DNA from: an uncultured Schlesneria sp.
Lineage (GTDB): Bacteria; Planctomycetota; Planctomycetia; Planctomycetales; Planctomycetaceae
Direction of reading: 5' to 3'
Assembly (NCBI GenBank): GCA_903904835.1
Contig: CAIVEI010000081.1
Span: 85,687 to 149,686, forward strand
DNA length: 64,000 nt
Shown: positions 1-9,564 of the stretch, one piece after another
Numbering within the stretch: the stretch's first letter is position 1
Layout: the number at the start of each line of letters is the position of its first letter
The notes under the pieces: generated by a model
The model's input: the letters and a program-made list of their open reading frames with translations, nothing else
Told to the model about the DNA's origin: nothing
Database searches by the model: none
Made by a program: the position numbers and the translations under genes

Positions 1-102
1 AGCGGACTGCATCCATTTGAGATAAGAAATATTGTTGGCGTGTCCCAGGTCGTCGAGATCTCGCTCGATGACGACATGCTGCCAATCATAAACGGCGGGC
101 AT
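1..102 (-). CDS. Acyl-CoA thioesterase (4HBT/YbgC-like), 3' part outside window
   Basis: The first 34 codons of a minus-strand gene, too short to be picked up as a complete ORF. The visible residues include the start of the hot-dog thioesterase active-site segment: an Asp about five residues before a Gly-His-x-Asn-Asn block, followed by Tyr-Leu-x-Trp-Met, as in YbgC and 4-hydroxybenzoyl-CoA thioesterases, where this Asp region binds and cleaves the acyl-CoA thioester. The ATG at 102 lies 11 bases after the stop of the upstream GH15-like gene and is preceded by an AGGA-type ribosome site, so the two are probably co-transcribed. The remaining two thirds lie beyond the window edge, so the family call rests on the N-terminal motif alone. 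Confidence 0.7.
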   Translation of the reverse strand, partial: MPAVYDWQHVVIERDLDDLGHANNISYLKWMQSA

Positions 103-113
103 GGGTACGATTC

Positions 114-1352
114 CTAGGATTGACGAAGTTCACGAACCAGATGAGTCAGCGCCAATTTCAGATTGGCCTGTGTCCAAAGTAACGGACAAATGTCGTTGGG
201 AACGTAACGACCCCGTTCGCAGAAGTACGACTCTGGACAACGATAGGCTCCGAATCGAGAGCCTGGTTGAGTTAACTGGTTCAATGACCGGTTCAGATGC
301 TGGATTTGACGATCCCGATCTTGAGGGTCACGACTTTGTTCGAACCTCAGTCCATAATGGATCGAAACAATCGGATCGAAAAGGCACCACTGGGCTTCCA
401 AGCCTGGTTCAAGCAACCTGTCACGATCGGCAAGATTGTCGCTGAAATCAGAGGTTCTGACGTCAGCCGCCAGCTTTTCCTTGTAATCGGCACACCAGTA
501 TGAGTCTCCAAGATACCGCCGAATCCCGTGTTCTCCCATCAGATTCCCGGTCACATCTTTCACGATACTCTCTGCCATTTCACCGGTGACAACGCGATAG
601 GGATAGATCAAGAACAACAGAGCCGAATCGTAGCGTCGATTCTTCTGTGCATCGGACTGAATACATTCCGACGGAAGGATCGTCGAGAGAGCGGTTCGAC
701 CTTCCTGAGATGCCGATTGGCCAAATCGAGCTTCCCAGGCTTCAAGCCCCGCAGTTGCAACTCCGATGCTGGATGCGGCGACTTTGCGGACTTCTTCCCA
801 ATGGCCGCTGTCTTCGTCGTTCCAATACTTGATCGCGGTCAGGTAACGTGCCACATCCGCCAGCAGTTCGAGTTCCGAATTGGTCCAGTGGCACTCACCA
901 TTCAACTGGGAAGCAATCCAGAGAAAAGCACCGATTGCATCGTTCTGTGCGTGAGACCATTTTTCACTGAGCTCGTTCAGATGGTCGCCGTCAAATCGGA
1001 TATGCGGACGACTCATTGGGTCAGCCGGATCGACGCGTCCTTCGATGATATCTGTAAATCGATGCTGATACTTTTTGAAGAAAGCCATCAGCGACTTTGT
1101 TGCCGCGACGGCTTTACCAGTTTCGCCCCATTGCCAATGTGCGTGGGCGATATGAACATTATCACGAACCCAGACGTTCCGATAACCGGTCAACTCAAAT
1201 TCGCCCCCTTCACCGGCGGCTGCAGAGAAAAGCCCGTTGGCGAGTGTCGGGAATCGGAACGTCCCCTGATCTTCAAGAAATTGCAGCAGTTGCATCACAT
1301 CCGGCAGTGTGCAATCACTTTTTAGCGAGAGTGGAATCGGAGAATTACCCAT
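114..1352 (-). CDS. Glycoside hydrolase family 15-like / phosphorylase-kinase-like (alpha/alpha)6 protein
   Basis: A 412-residue protein without a signal peptide. The W-V-R-D-N segment near residue 62, many Trp residues, and a C-terminal L-W-T-Q-A-N block resemble the alpha/alpha-barrel of GH15 glucoamylases and of the alpha/beta subunits of phosphorylase kinase. Bacterial relatives are usually annotated only as GH15-related; substrate is not deducible, and the general-acid glutamates were not positively identified. It lies 18 bases downstream of an ABC ATPase gene and 11 bases upstream of a thioesterase gene on the same strand, so an operon is likely but functionally mixed. Fold-level call fairly secure, enzymatic role open. 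Confidence 0.6.
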   Translation of the reverse strand: MGNSPIPLSLKSDCTLPDVMQLLQFLEDQGTFRFPTLANGLFSAAAGEGGEFELTGYRNVWVRDNVHIAHAHWQWGETGKAVAATKSLMAFFKKYQHRFTDIIEGRVDPADPMSRPHIRFDGDHLNELSEKWSHAQNDAIGAFLWIASQLNGECHWTNSELELLADVARYLTAIKYWNDEDSGHWEEVRKVAASSIGVATAGLEAWEARFGQSASQEGRTALSTILPSECIQSDAQKNRRYDSALLFLIYPYRVVTGEMAESIVKDVTGNLMGEHGIRRYLGDSYWCADYKEKLAADVRTSDFSDNLADRDRLLEPGLEAQWCLFDPIVSIHYGLRFEQSRDPQDRDRQIQHLNRSLNQLTQPGSRFGAYRCPESYFCERGRYVPNDICPLLWTQANLKLALTHLVRELRQS

Positions 1353-1370
1353 GACTGCATCCTTGACAGT

Positions 1371-2297
1371 TTATTGAACCAGCCCTTTCGTGAGCGACAT
1401 AAACGCGGTTTCGAGGTTGACCTCTTCTTCGCGGAACAGCGTCAATTGAAATCCCTCGCTGATCAGCAACGTTGGGATCGAGCTGTAATCAAACGTATCG
1501 GCCTTCAGCGTCGCATCAATCGTCCCCTTGACGATATCTACGTGCGAAACCAAGTCATGTTGTTGCAGCAAAGCCGCGGCCTTTTCCATGTTTTCCTTCA
1601 CACGGATCTGGAGCATGATCTGTTGCCGTGCCTTTCGCATGACTTCATCGACGTAGCCGTCAACGATCAAATTTCCTTTTTCGATCATTCCGACGCGGGT
1701 ACACACATCCGCCAGTTCGGGCAGAATATGACTGGAGACGATGACGGTTTTTTTCAGCTCGCCGAGTTTTTTCAGCAAATTACGGATTTCAATCCGGGCA
1801 CGAGGATCGAGACCACTCGCCGGTTCATCCAAAAGCAATACTTGAGGTTCATGCAGCAGGGTTCTCGCCAATCCGATTCGTTGGGTCTGACCACGGGACA
1901 GCTGATTGACCATGGCATCCCGCTTGAACGCCATATCCACGAGTTCGAGTTTCTCTTCGCAGACCTTTCGACGACCCGGGCCGTTGATGCGGTAAGCTGA
2001 CGCAAAGAATTCGAGGTACTCGATGACGGTCATATCGTCGTAGACCCCGAAAAAGTCGGGCATGTAACCGACAAGCCGACGAATCTCGCGCGGATCGTTA
2101 TAGATCGATTTCCCGCAGACGTAGGCCTCGCCGTAATCTGGCGCCAGCAACGTTGCGATCATGCGCATTGTCGTGGTTTTACCTGATCCATTCGGACCGA
2201 TAAAACCGAAGACGTCTCCTTCCTTCAACGAAAGATTGATCTCATTGACCGCGATCAGATGGCCGTAACGTTTGGTGAGTTGGCGAGTTTCAATCAT
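1371..2297 (-). CDS. ABC transporter ATP-binding protein
   Basis: A 308-residue ABC-2-type ATPase. The Walker A motif GPNGSGKTT is at residues 34-42; the signature L-S-R-G-Q, a Walker B segment V-L-L-L-D-E-P-A-S-G-L-D and the switch His (V-S-S-H) follow in the usual order. The roughly 80-residue tail after the nucleotide-binding domain is typical of the gliding/NatA/CcmA-like exporter subgroup. No permease with a clear ABC-2 fold lies beside it in the window; the upstream gene encodes a mostly exported membrane protein that may be a partner. It is followed at 18 bases by the GH15-like gene. The ATG at 2297 lacks a strong Shine-Dalgarno sequence. Confidence 0.9.
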   Translation of the reverse strand: MIETRQLTKRYGHLIAVNEINLSLKEGDVFGFIGPNGSGKTTTMRMIATLLAPDYGEAYVCGKSIYNDPREIRRLVGYMPDFFGVYDDMTVIEYLEFFASAYRINGPGRRKVCEEKLELVDMAFKRDAMVNQLSRGQTQRIGLARTLLHEPQVLLLDEPASGLDPRARIEIRNLLKKLGELKKTVIVSSHILPELADVCTRVGMIEKGNLIVDGYVDEVMRKARQQIMLQIRVKENMEKAAALLQQHDLVSHVDIVKGTIDATLKADTFDYSSIPTLLISEGFQLTLFREEEVNLETAFMSLTKGLVQ

Positions 2298-2364
2298 GAG
2301 CGTCAGTCAAATCAAGATGAAAATTACGTTGGAACGATGTAAAAGTTAAAAGCAGCAACACTCG

Positions 2365-4605
2365 TTAATCGGGAAGGACTCGTTTCAAGTCTTTCATTAC
2401 TTCACCAGATTTTGCGACGGGAAGGATCAGTCGTACAAACGACGTTTGACGGTCTGGCTCCAATGGTTGGCGTTCGTGTTGAACCGATGCCAGTGATTGA
2501 CTGAGCCTTCCAAACAAGATTGCCCGGCCGAGTTTAAGCAGATGCGAACAATCTTCTTCGTCTAAGAGTTGATTTGTCAGCCCCGTGTAATGCTCGCCAC
2601 CTAATTCCGAGTGGAAGGTAAGAATACGAACGAGTTCCAGCGGATCTCGTGACAAGGGGTCGTAATTTGATTTTTGACGAACAACGTCGGATGAACGTGA
2701 CCCGAAGCGGTCTGTCGCCATCGTCAAAATCCCCGTCAAAAAGGGACGCAGTTCTCGCTGAAACACGCCGGGTTGTTCGACCCTCCAGACTTGCTTTGGA
2801 GGGAGCGGTAATGGCTGGGCATCGTCTCGAGACTTCAAATGGCGATAGACTCGGTTCTGATAGACGATCATCCAATCGTCAATCGGTGACGAAAACCGAT
2901 GTAAGATCGTGCCTGACAAACTTCCTGTTGGCGAAGCTTTCAAATTGCAGTCAACCAATCCTTCAACGGACTGCACACTTTCGCCAATAAGTTCCTTTGA
3001 ACTCCATTGAAGGAGAGGAACCTCCGTCAGTTCTCCGTTGGGCTGCTGCTGATAGTGGGCACCATTTTCAAGCCCTGTTTTACGTAGCATTCCACCAAAT
3101 GTTGATTCTGGAACCCCTTGCCAGATGACGCGAGCCGTTGGCTTCTCGCTTGAACCAGGAATCAGCGACACCGGTTGAATATTGATTGATGTTTGTGAAG
3201 TTGTGGGGCTGTAAAGGTTCACAAAATGCCGACCATGAGCCGAAGACCTCGCGACGTCAACATTGACGATATTCAATTGGTTTGCGCGATAAGAAGTTTG
3301 GTTGGACGCTGTGGCAAATGAGGAGGCAAGCAGCGTGCCGATTGCAGCGAACACAGGAAAAGTGACCCAAGTCAAATGCGGTCTTCTCAGAATTCGGTGA
3401 ACGATCAAATAATCGATGGGGCCTATCACAACCAGCAGAGACAAAAGGCAACCCATCACAAACCAGGGTGACGCTCGATGAATCTGCTCGAAATTTTCCT
3501 GACCAGCGTGCAACTGAGTCGCCAGATCGGTGATGCCAGTTGTACTGAGTTGTGCCCCTTTATTGATCCCCTTTTCGGAAACGTCGGGCCGGCCATCGGA
3601 AATTGACAGTCGGGAACAAAATGCCGACAGGCCCTTCCATTCGCTCAGTGGATTTGTGGTCAGGTCGAGTGCGAGGACGGTGACCGACCCCATTCCAAAC
3701 GGCGCACGCACGAGGAAAGGAACTGATCGACTGGCCGCCAGAATTTCGCCGACCTCAAATTTCAGACTCGGTATCGAGAGTGTCGACGTCTGCGGGACCC
3801 GAATATTCCTGGCGGCATACGCCTCGATGCTACCGAATTCACGAACGGTTTCGGGTGTTTCGCCAACTTTAATCGGGGACCAATCCAGCAAACATCGACG
3901 GGCGGTCGCGGAGTCGATTGGTAACGAAATCACGAGACGACCGCCCGAGGCAACCCAATCACGAATCGCGTTTGACCGCGCCTCGGACAACTCGGTCGCG
4001 CCCGCGAGCACTAATGACGTCAGACCGTCATAAGCCAGTGGATTTGTGGGAAGCTCAGCGGCTTTCACCGTCGTGATTCTAATCCCAGGGCCGGGATTCG
4101 TCGTTTTCGTCTCGAAATCAAAACCTCGCGGTTCGCCCACGGTCACAATCAGCCGAGTCGAAGGCTCCAATGGCGACTTCAACCAGTCTGCTTTATCAGG
4201 AATCGCTCGTAATGTTGCACCACTCACGCCAACCGCGACTTCTCCGTCCAGTCGGCCAACCTTGATTAAACCCTCAAGAAGTTGAGTCCCTTCTTTGACG
4301 TCAGTCGGTGCGGAAATGAAGCTGACGCGATTTCCATCTGGGTCAACGGCCGTCAATTCCATCGAAATGGACTCGGAATCTTGAACTGTTAATGGAACCC
4401 AGACTGGAGTCCATCTCCCGACAATATAATTGCCGTTCCAGCCAATGACAGGTTTTCCAAGTATCGGAGGCACCTTGTCGGTGGCGAATAGACCGGCATG
4501 TGTTCCGAGCGTTGTGATGCCAACAATGACCGCAATCAGACAACGTCGAACGTAATGACTCAGTTCGATTGGGCGATGACCGTTTGACGCCCCGAAATGG
4601 GACAT
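2365..4605 (-). CDS. Exported membrane protein with GATase-like domain, function unknown
   Basis: A 746-residue protein read from the ATG at 4605, chosen because AGGG lies about eight bases upstream and because the next part is a good signal/anchor helix (hydrophobic stretch near residues 25-45). A longer frame opens at 4698 but has no ribosome site. The central exported part contains a segment resembling a class I glutamine-amidotransferase-like fold (Y-D-G-L, then W-V-A-S-G-G-R-L-V near residue 200), as in DUF4350-type proteins that accompany ABC-2 exporters. Two hydrophobic helices occur near residues 370-430, including a G-P-I-D-Y motif known from planctomycete membrane proteins. It lies 67 bases upstream of the ABC ATPase, so a joint exporter role is an inference. 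Confidence 0.55.
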   Translation of the reverse strand: MSHFGASNGHRPIELSHYVRRCLIAVIVGITTLGTHAGLFATDKVPPILGKPVIGWNGNYIVGRWTPVWVPLTVQDSESISMELTAVDPDGNRVSFISAPTDVKEGTQLLEGLIKVGRLDGEVAVGVSGATLRAIPDKADWLKSPLEPSTRLIVTVGEPRGFDFETKTTNPGPGIRITTVKAAELPTNPLAYDGLTSLVLAGATELSEARSNAIRDWVASGGRLVISLPIDSATARRCLLDWSPIKVGETPETVREFGSIEAYAARNIRVPQTSTLSIPSLKFEVGEILAASRSVPFLVRAPFGMGSVTVLALDLTTNPLSEWKGLSAFCSRLSISDGRPDVSEKGINKGAQLSTTGITDLATQLHAGQENFEQIHRASPWFVMGCLLSLLVVIGPIDYLIVHRILRRPHLTWVTFPVFAAIGTLLASSFATASNQTSYRANQLNIVNVDVARSSAHGRHFVNLYSPTTSQTSINIQPVSLIPGSSEKPTARVIWQGVPESTFGGMLRKTGLENGAHYQQQPNGELTEVPLLQWSSKELIGESVQSVEGLVDCNLKASPTGSLSGTILHRFSSPIDDWMIVYQNRVYRHLKSRDDAQPLPLPPKQVWRVEQPGVFQRELRPFLTGILTMATDRFGSRSSDVVRQKSNYDPLSRDPLELVRILTFHSELGGEHYTGLTNQLLDEEDCSHLLKLGRAILFGRLSQSLASVQHERQPLEPDRQTSFVRLILPVAKSGEVMKDLKRVLPD

Positions 4606-4957
4606 GGCAACGACCCTCAACGGCGATTCCTTAACCTCAGGAATCGGTGGGCGCGGCAGATCACAGAATTGATGAGACAATCGAAACACCGAAGTCATTA
4701 AAGTACGTTGGGCACCTTGTCACAACCGGTTTGTGACAGGTCGCACATGATACGCTCCAAGACTCAGAAACGTGAGCGCACGGCGGAGATTCTCGAAAAC
4801 CGAGGGAATCGACGGTGGCTCCGTCTGAGAAATTCGTCAAGCTTTTCGTTCTCAATTTCGAGACAAGAACGACGATGATTGGCCAGACTCATTCAAATTC
4901 GTAGTGTCACCAAGAGATTTTTGACCAAGTTCCGAATGGAAATAAAAAAATCTGAAT

Positions 4958-6457
4958 TCAATTCGGCTTCGAACCTACGCTCGTTGATCGAGATTTCGCA
5001 GCGTCACGAAGAAGACCGAGGGCCGTTTCAACGAGAATCTCTCCACCGCCCGGCTGCAACGCGGAATTGGTCACTTCATAACTTCCTCCTGCGTATGCCG
5101 CGCGTGTTGGAATGTAAACCGTTTCGACACAGTTCGACAGCTCAACGACCATCGTGGTCGTAAAGGGAGACCCCTGTTTAATTGCCAGCCCAAGCTCGAC
5201 AAATACTTCTCCTGGAAGGGAGACGATTGCAACGTCTTGTCCGATCGTCATGACATTCACTTCGACAGGAATCGTTTCACCCACACCCGACAGCGACCGG
5301 CTCAATCCCCACGTGATATGTTCGACCGTGCTGGCATAAGGATCACGATGTCGAAACTGGTCGAGCATCAGTTTTTTATGCGCGGTCACATGATCAAGGA
5401 ATTCGACTTTTTCTTTTTTTCGAGCCGATTGAAGTATCACGACAGACGACGCGACTTCTTCCTTCGACGCTTCCTGTAAGGGAAGATTTACGACTCTCGA
5501 TTTCACGACAAGGGTAGGTTCTTTCACAGCTTTCAGGGTCGGAAGCTGCTGCAATATCGATCCGCCAATCGAATTGCCGATAAAGTCGGCCTTATTCCGT
5601 TCTCGACTTTTCGGATCGACATGATTGATGTCGCCGCAGGTTCCAGTCGCGAAGATGGAGACCACATTTGAGCCAATCGAATTTCTGAGCGACTGCTCGA
5701 TAAAATAGGGGTAATCGGCACTCCATTTCATTCCACCAACGGTATCGAGGTGCAAAGCGAAATTGCTTAGAACGCATGTCGCCTGCCCCGTCTCGTCACG
5801 AATCGTAAGCAGTTCGATGTCCGGGTCAATCGGTCCTGCAGCACGAACGACATCGGGATTGTCGTGGCTCATCCACGTCCGAACACTGCCGTCGCGCATC
5901 ACTGACCGGCGATTGAATGATACGGTAGGTTTTTGTCTGGCAGATCCGTATTCGATGACAGAACGTTTCGCGGACGATTGAGCCTTGATAATCGCCTCGA
6001 CCGGCCCTGCCACAAGTTTCTCAATATAACCTGCTCGTAAAGGATCTTTATTCTCTTTACCAAGGTGTAAATACAATTCTTTCATGTAGTCAGGCGCGGT
6101 GTGGGAATGCGTCGCTGTGATCACAATATTCGATACGGGAATGCCAGTCATTTCTGACGCGCGCTTGCGTACTTCGAGAGACAGATCGAGCGCAATTCCG
6201 ATCAAATCACAAACCACGAATGCGGCTTCGACTTGACCATCCTTGAAAACAATGGCTTTTGCTTTCAGAGGATCGATGCTCCCTTCCGCCAGTCGTTCGT
6301 GGTAATAGCCTGCCATCGGAAAACCGACAGGAGGCGTAATGTCTACCACCGCAACTCCGACTTGGAGGGAGTCGCTCGCGAACGAAATCCGAGTAAAACA
6401 CAAAACGAAAGCAATCATCAAAACGCCAGTAAAGCCTACGAACCTTGCGATTTTCAT
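4958..6457 (-). CDS. Neutral/alkaline non-lysosomal ceramidase-like hydrolase, secreted
   Basis: A 499-residue exported protein. The start at 6457 is supported by AAAGAGG seven bases upstream and by the signal peptide that follows directly (Lys-Ile-Ala-Arg, then a hydrophobic run ending near Phe-Ala-Ser). The mature N-terminus has the neutral-ceramidase signature: V-D-I-T-P-P, G-Y, and later A-T-H-S-H-T, whose histidines bind the catalytic zinc in ceramidases. A further His lies in N-F-A-L-H, and G-T-C-G-D-I-N-H is also present. Family members cleave N-acyl amide bonds of ceramides, but in planctomycetes many homologues of this N-terminal domain have no known substrate. It lies upstream of the GATase-like gene with about 350 bases between them. 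Confidence 0.75.
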   Translation of the reverse strand: MKIARFVGFTGVLMIAFVLCFTRISFASDSLQVGVAVVDITPPVGFPMAGYYHERLAEGSIDPLKAKAIVFKDGQVEAAFVVCDLIGIALDLSLEVRKRASEMTGIPVSNIVITATHSHTAPDYMKELYLHLGKENKDPLRAGYIEKLVAGPVEAIIKAQSSAKRSVIEYGSARQKPTVSFNRRSVMRDGSVRTWMSHDNPDVVRAAGPIDPDIELLTIRDETGQATCVLSNFALHLDTVGGMKWSADYPYFIEQSLRNSIGSNVVSIFATGTCGDINHVDPKSRERNKADFIGNSIGGSILQQLPTLKAVKEPTLVVKSRVVNLPLQEASKEEVASSVVILQSARKKEKVEFLDHVTAHKKLMLDQFRHRDPYASTVEHITWGLSRSLSGVGETIPVEVNVMTIGQDVAIVSLPGEVFVELGLAIKQGSPFTTTMVVELSNCVETVYIPTRAAYAGGSYEVTNSALQPGGGEILVETALGLLRDAAKSRSTSVGSKPN

Positions 6458-6603
6458 GAGTGCCTCTTTCGACGATGCCCGGTTTCTTTCACACCCAGAA
6501 CGGTTTTTGATCAACGTTTTACGCACGATCACGTCGGCCAGCATCGTTGATTCTGATTTTGCGACAAGTATCGCGAGTTGAGCGCGGTGGTGAAATCGCT
6601 CTG

Positions 6604-7929
6604 TCAGGGAAGCTCTTTCAACCGGATTCGGCGGTACTCCATCTGGCCGCTATCCCCTTCGAGCCCAATCGGGCCACTTGGTGGCAAAGCGAGTGACGCT
6701 TCAAGGACTTCGCCGTTACAAGTGCAGTGGGCAATATTGTCTTTGACGGTCACGACCAGTTCGTTCCAATCCTGTGGACGGTAGTTTTTGAGGTTCTTAT
6801 ACGGACCTGCCAACGGGTAATCGCGACATTGCAGTTGAGGTTTCCGAATGAAGACGCCACTGTCAGCGTTGGGTGTTGCACGGAACTCAAGCTTCAGCAC
6901 GAAATCTTTTGCGAATTCACGCGTGGTCCAAAGCTGCTGAACTCGCCGTCCTTCTGCCGGGGTCGAAACGACGACGCGACCGTGCTTGGCAAGATAACGG
7001 CCGTCGGTTGTCGTTATTTTTCCGTCGAAATTTCCTTTCGATTCCATCGTTTTCTGATCGCGAAAACCCCAACCCGTGAAATCTTTACCATTGAACAGGC
7101 TTTCAAATCCAGGTTCTAAATTGAATTCATCGTCTGCCGTCTCAAGGTAATCGAGCGTCGCGAGGATCGGTCGCAGGGCCGCGCCCCACTTAGTGTAACC
7201 TGCTTTGTTCGGATGCAACAAATCTGGAAATTCCGCTTCCTTTGCATCACCCTGTTCATTGGCGAATAACGGCCAAGTTTCGATCAATGTGACTTGAGAG
7301 TCACCTTTTACGGAAGCCGCGTATAATCGATTAATTTCTTTGATTTTGTCAGCCGGGCGCGACTTTGTGGCAGAGCTTGGAAAGACCTGGCAGAGAATGA
7401 CGGGCATCTTGGGATCATGCTTTTTTAGTTCTGCTAAAATCAGTTTTACATTTCCAGCGATCGTTTCGGGTGCGGCTTTTTCTTCAAGATCGTTGGTCCC
7501 CATTAACATGACGACGGCAGTCGGATTTAACGCGAGCACATCGTCACGCAATCGAACAAGCATCCCTCGTGTCGTATCACCGCTGATTCCGCGATTCGCG
7601 ACTTTGACACCTGGAAAAGTGCCACCGAAGTCGTCTCCCCAACCCTCCGTGATAGAATCGCCAAGGAATACAACCGATTTTTGATCAGCGGTGCCTCGTT
7701 TGGACCAGTCGCCCCGGCGCTTAGCCCAATGACTGCGGAACCAATCGGCGCGCCGAATCGGGCCTGCTCCTGGAAGCCCGTCATCAGTCGCAGGAATCTC
7801 AATGTTTGTTTTGGAGAGATCCTGATTGGCCGACACCGGTGGTGTAAAAACACCGAATCGGTTGTCGGCAAGAACCAACAACAAGACAACAAAAACCAAG
7901 GCAAATGGGAGGTGGGTATGTGGTTTCAT
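6604..7929 (-). CDS. Secreted SGNH/GDSL hydrolase fused to DUF1080 (3-keto-disaccharide hydrolase) domain
   Basis: A 441-residue two-domain exported protein. From the chosen ATG at 7929 a signal peptide runs to about residue 26. The SGNH esterase domain follows: block I G-D-S-I-T at 90-94 (nucleophile Ser92), the block II Gly in N-R-G-I-S-G-D-T, block III G-T-N-D at 144-147, and block V D-L-L-H with Asp236 and His239. The C-terminal part begins with L-F-N-G-K-D-F-T-G-W, the hallmark of DUF1080, a concanavalin-like sugar-binding or 3-keto-disaccharide hydrolase fold abundant in planctomycetes. Together they suggest deacylation or processing of extracellular polysaccharide. The frame stays open to 8217, but the extra N-terminal residues would bury the signal peptide. 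Confidence 0.85.
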   Translation of the reverse strand: MKPHTHLPFALVFVVLLLVLADNRFGVFTPPVSANQDLSKTNIEIPATDDGLPGAGPIRRADWFRSHWAKRRGDWSKRGTADQKSVVFLGDSITEGWGDDFGGTFPGVKVANRGISGDTTRGMLVRLRDDVLALNPTAVVMLMGTNDLEEKAAPETIAGNVKLILAELKKHDPKMPVILCQVFPSSATKSRPADKIKEINRLYAASVKGDSQVTLIETWPLFANEQGDAKEAEFPDLLHPNKAGYTKWGAALRPILATLDYLETADDEFNLEPGFESLFNGKDFTGWGFRDQKTMESKGNFDGKITTTDGRYLAKHGRVVVSTPAEGRRVQQLWTTREFAKDFVLKLEFRATPNADSGVFIRKPQLQCRDYPLAGPYKNLKNYRPQDWNELVVTVKDNIAHCTCNGEVLEASLALPPSGPIGLEGDSGQMEYRRIRLKELP

Positions 7930-8110
7930 CCACGCATCTTGATCAATCAAGTTGAGACTTTCAACCACAACAGACTTGAACTTCGCCGTTTTCTGGTGAT
8001 CATTAGGCTTGAAAACTTGCATTGATGCACTGGAATCACAAATTGCACGATCGGAGCCTGCAAATGTTCTCTGAAAAACTCGGCAATCGTAACGAGAGGA
8101 CCACGTTCTG

Positions 8111-8548
8111 ATGCGTCTCAATGAACTGATGGTGGAACTGGATGAATTGGAGCCTGATGAAAAGCTGCAATGGCTCGTTGAGTTCGCGAATGAACTTCCC
8201 TCGGTTTCCGCCGACAAGCGTGCCGAACCATTTCCGGAAGATTGTCGAATTCAAGAATGTCAAACTCCAGTGTATTTGTGGGTTAAAGTAAACGCTGGAA
8301 ACGTCTTACTGCAGGCAGACGTGCCTGCAAAGTCGCCGACGGTTCGCGGACTGGTGGCACTCCTGGTTTGCGGTATGCAGGGCGCGTCTGTGACGGAATG
8401 TCTTGATCTTCCGGACGATATGGTCGCCCATTTGGGCTTGGCGTCCGTTTTGGGAATGACTCGACAACAGGGGTTTCGGGGTGTCGTCGCGCGAATAAAA
8501 AGGGATTTACAGACTGCGCAAAATGACGTGGAACAGAAAGAATCTTGA
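8111..8548 (+). CDS. sufE: SufE-family cysteine desulfurase acceptor protein
   Basis: A 145-residue cytosolic protein. SufE accepts persulfide sulfur from the cysteine desulfurase SufS and passes it to the SufBCD scaffold for Fe-S cluster assembly. The sulfur-acceptor cysteine is Cys50 in the E-C-Q-T-P-V-Y-L loop, with the preceding D-C-R-I-Q and the typical N-terminal helix D-E-K-L-Q-W-L-V-E-F. The C-terminal S-V-L-G-M-T-R-Q-Q-G-F-R-G block is also standard. No other suf gene lies nearby. It is divergent from the SGNH hydrolase gene with about 180 bases between them, and is followed by a long hairpin. Confidence 0.88.
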   Translation: MRLNELMVELDELEPDEKLQWLVEFANELPSVSADKRAEPFPEDCRIQECQTPVYLWVKVNAGNVLLQADVPAKSPTVRGLVALLVCGMQGASVTECLDLPDDMVAHLGLASVLGMTRQQGFRGVVARIKRDLQTAQNDVEQKES

Positions 8549-8604
8549 CAGTTTATGGCGATTCTGCTGTAGCAATCGGCTACACAACTGAGTCTGCGGG
8601 CTTG

Positions 8605-8645
8605 ATCTTAGGGATTTCTTCCTGTTCTCAAGAAATTCCTAAGAT
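8605..8645 (+). terminator. Long hairpin downstream of sufE
   Basis: Arms 8605-8620 and 8630-8645 pair over 16 positions with a single G/T mismatch, around a 9-base loop. It begins 57 bases after the sufE stop. There is no T tract after the stem, so it could be a weak terminator, an mRNA stabiliser or an inverted-repeat protein site. Nothing else was recognised in the 305-base gap (8549-8853) before the next gene. Confidence 0.45.
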
Positions 8646-8853
8646 TCATCTCCACATTTGTGAATGAATGGTTATTCTGTTCATTGAATCATGGAATATC
8701 CACTCGCGATCAGAGACATCCGAGTTGGCATTGCGTTGGAACACGACTTCTGTGTCGAAGTCGTTCGTGGCAGATTAGATTACAATTCAATCTCTGGATT
8801 GTTGTCCGCGCCGCGCAATAATTGTTGGACACTTTGATGGGGGGATTTTGTTG

Positions 8854-9489
8854 ATGGCTACAGTCGCTAAACAAGCACGAACCGGACGTACGTCCGAAGT
8901 TACCGAATCGAAAAGTCGAATGATGATTACACCCCCGACCGAGGTTGCACCACGTCTTTTGCCCTCAACTGAGCTTCCTGCTTACACTTACGTTCCAGGG
9001 ACGGATACACCTCATCCTTATCGCGATGCCCGTGGTCACAGCTATCAGCGAAAACAGCCTGCTCCGAAAATGTTGACTGCGGCAAACTGGGCTGAGAACC
9101 GGCACTACCTGTTGGCGCTCGATTACTTCAATCACGGCTACTATTGGGAATCGCACGAAGACTGGGAGCGATTGCTCAGAACGACCGGTAACGATTGCAC
9201 CGTCGGGCGTTTCCTCAAAGGTTTGGTCAAGCTTTCGGCAGCCGGTGTGAAGGTTCGCGAGAACAGCATTCACGGCGTCCGACGTCATGCGGCATCGGCA
9301 GGCGAAGTCTTCGCCGACGTCGCTGCAGAAGTGGGGACCGAATTCTATTGCGGTCTTGAATTCACCACCCTTCAGTTCGCTGCCGACCGGGCCGCACAGA
9401 TTTGCTATACCGACAAAATCGGTTCACCTCGGCAACCGACCCGAGTCTTTCCGTTTGTCTTGAACACAGAAGTGTTTCAGCTTTCTTGA
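8854..9489 (+). CDS. DUF309 domain protein
   Basis: A 211-residue protein. The ATG at 8854 is preceded by a GGGGGGA ribosome site nine bases upstream; two in-frame TTG codons directly before it are less likely starts. The first 70 residues are low-complexity and Pro/Thr-rich. The DUF309 core follows, with [14 protein letters not shown] near residues 92-105 and the [11 protein letters not shown] block. DUF309 is a small alpha-helical family of unknown biochemical role in which the N-x-G-x-[FY]-[FW]-E-x-H-E motif is nearly invariant. It is convergent with the AAA ATPase gene and shares a terminator with it. Confidence 0.78.
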   Translation: MATVAKQARTGRTSEVTESKSRMMITPPTEVAPRLLPSTELPAYTYVPGTDTPHPYRDARGHSYQRKQPAPKMLTAANWAENRHYLLALDYFNHGYYWESHEDWERLLRTTGNDCTVGRFLKGLVKLSAAGVKVRENSIHGVRRHAASAGEVFADVAAEVGTEFYCGLEFTTLQFAADRAAQICYTDKIGSPRQPTRVFPFVLNTEVFQLS

Positions 9490-9514
9490 TTTGATTCGAT
9501 TTGACCATTGATTC

Positions 9515-9546
9515 TCAGCCCGGCTTGTTACGATGAGCCGGGCTGA
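9515..9546. terminator. Bidirectional terminator between convergent genes
   Basis: Perfect GC-rich stem of 11 bases (9515-9525 pairing with 9536-9546; core AGCCCGGCT) with a 10-base loop. It lies 25 bases after the DUF309 stop and 18 bases before the stop of the minus-strand AAA gene. T-rich bases flank both sides, consistent with use in both directions. Confidence 0.65.
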
Positions 9547-9564
9547 ATCGTTTCCAGGGGTTAA

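Noticed and set aside
528..1325. 265-codon plus-strand frame opposite the GH15-like gene
   Set aside because: It is an antisense shadow of a well-supported gene and its product has no recognisable features.
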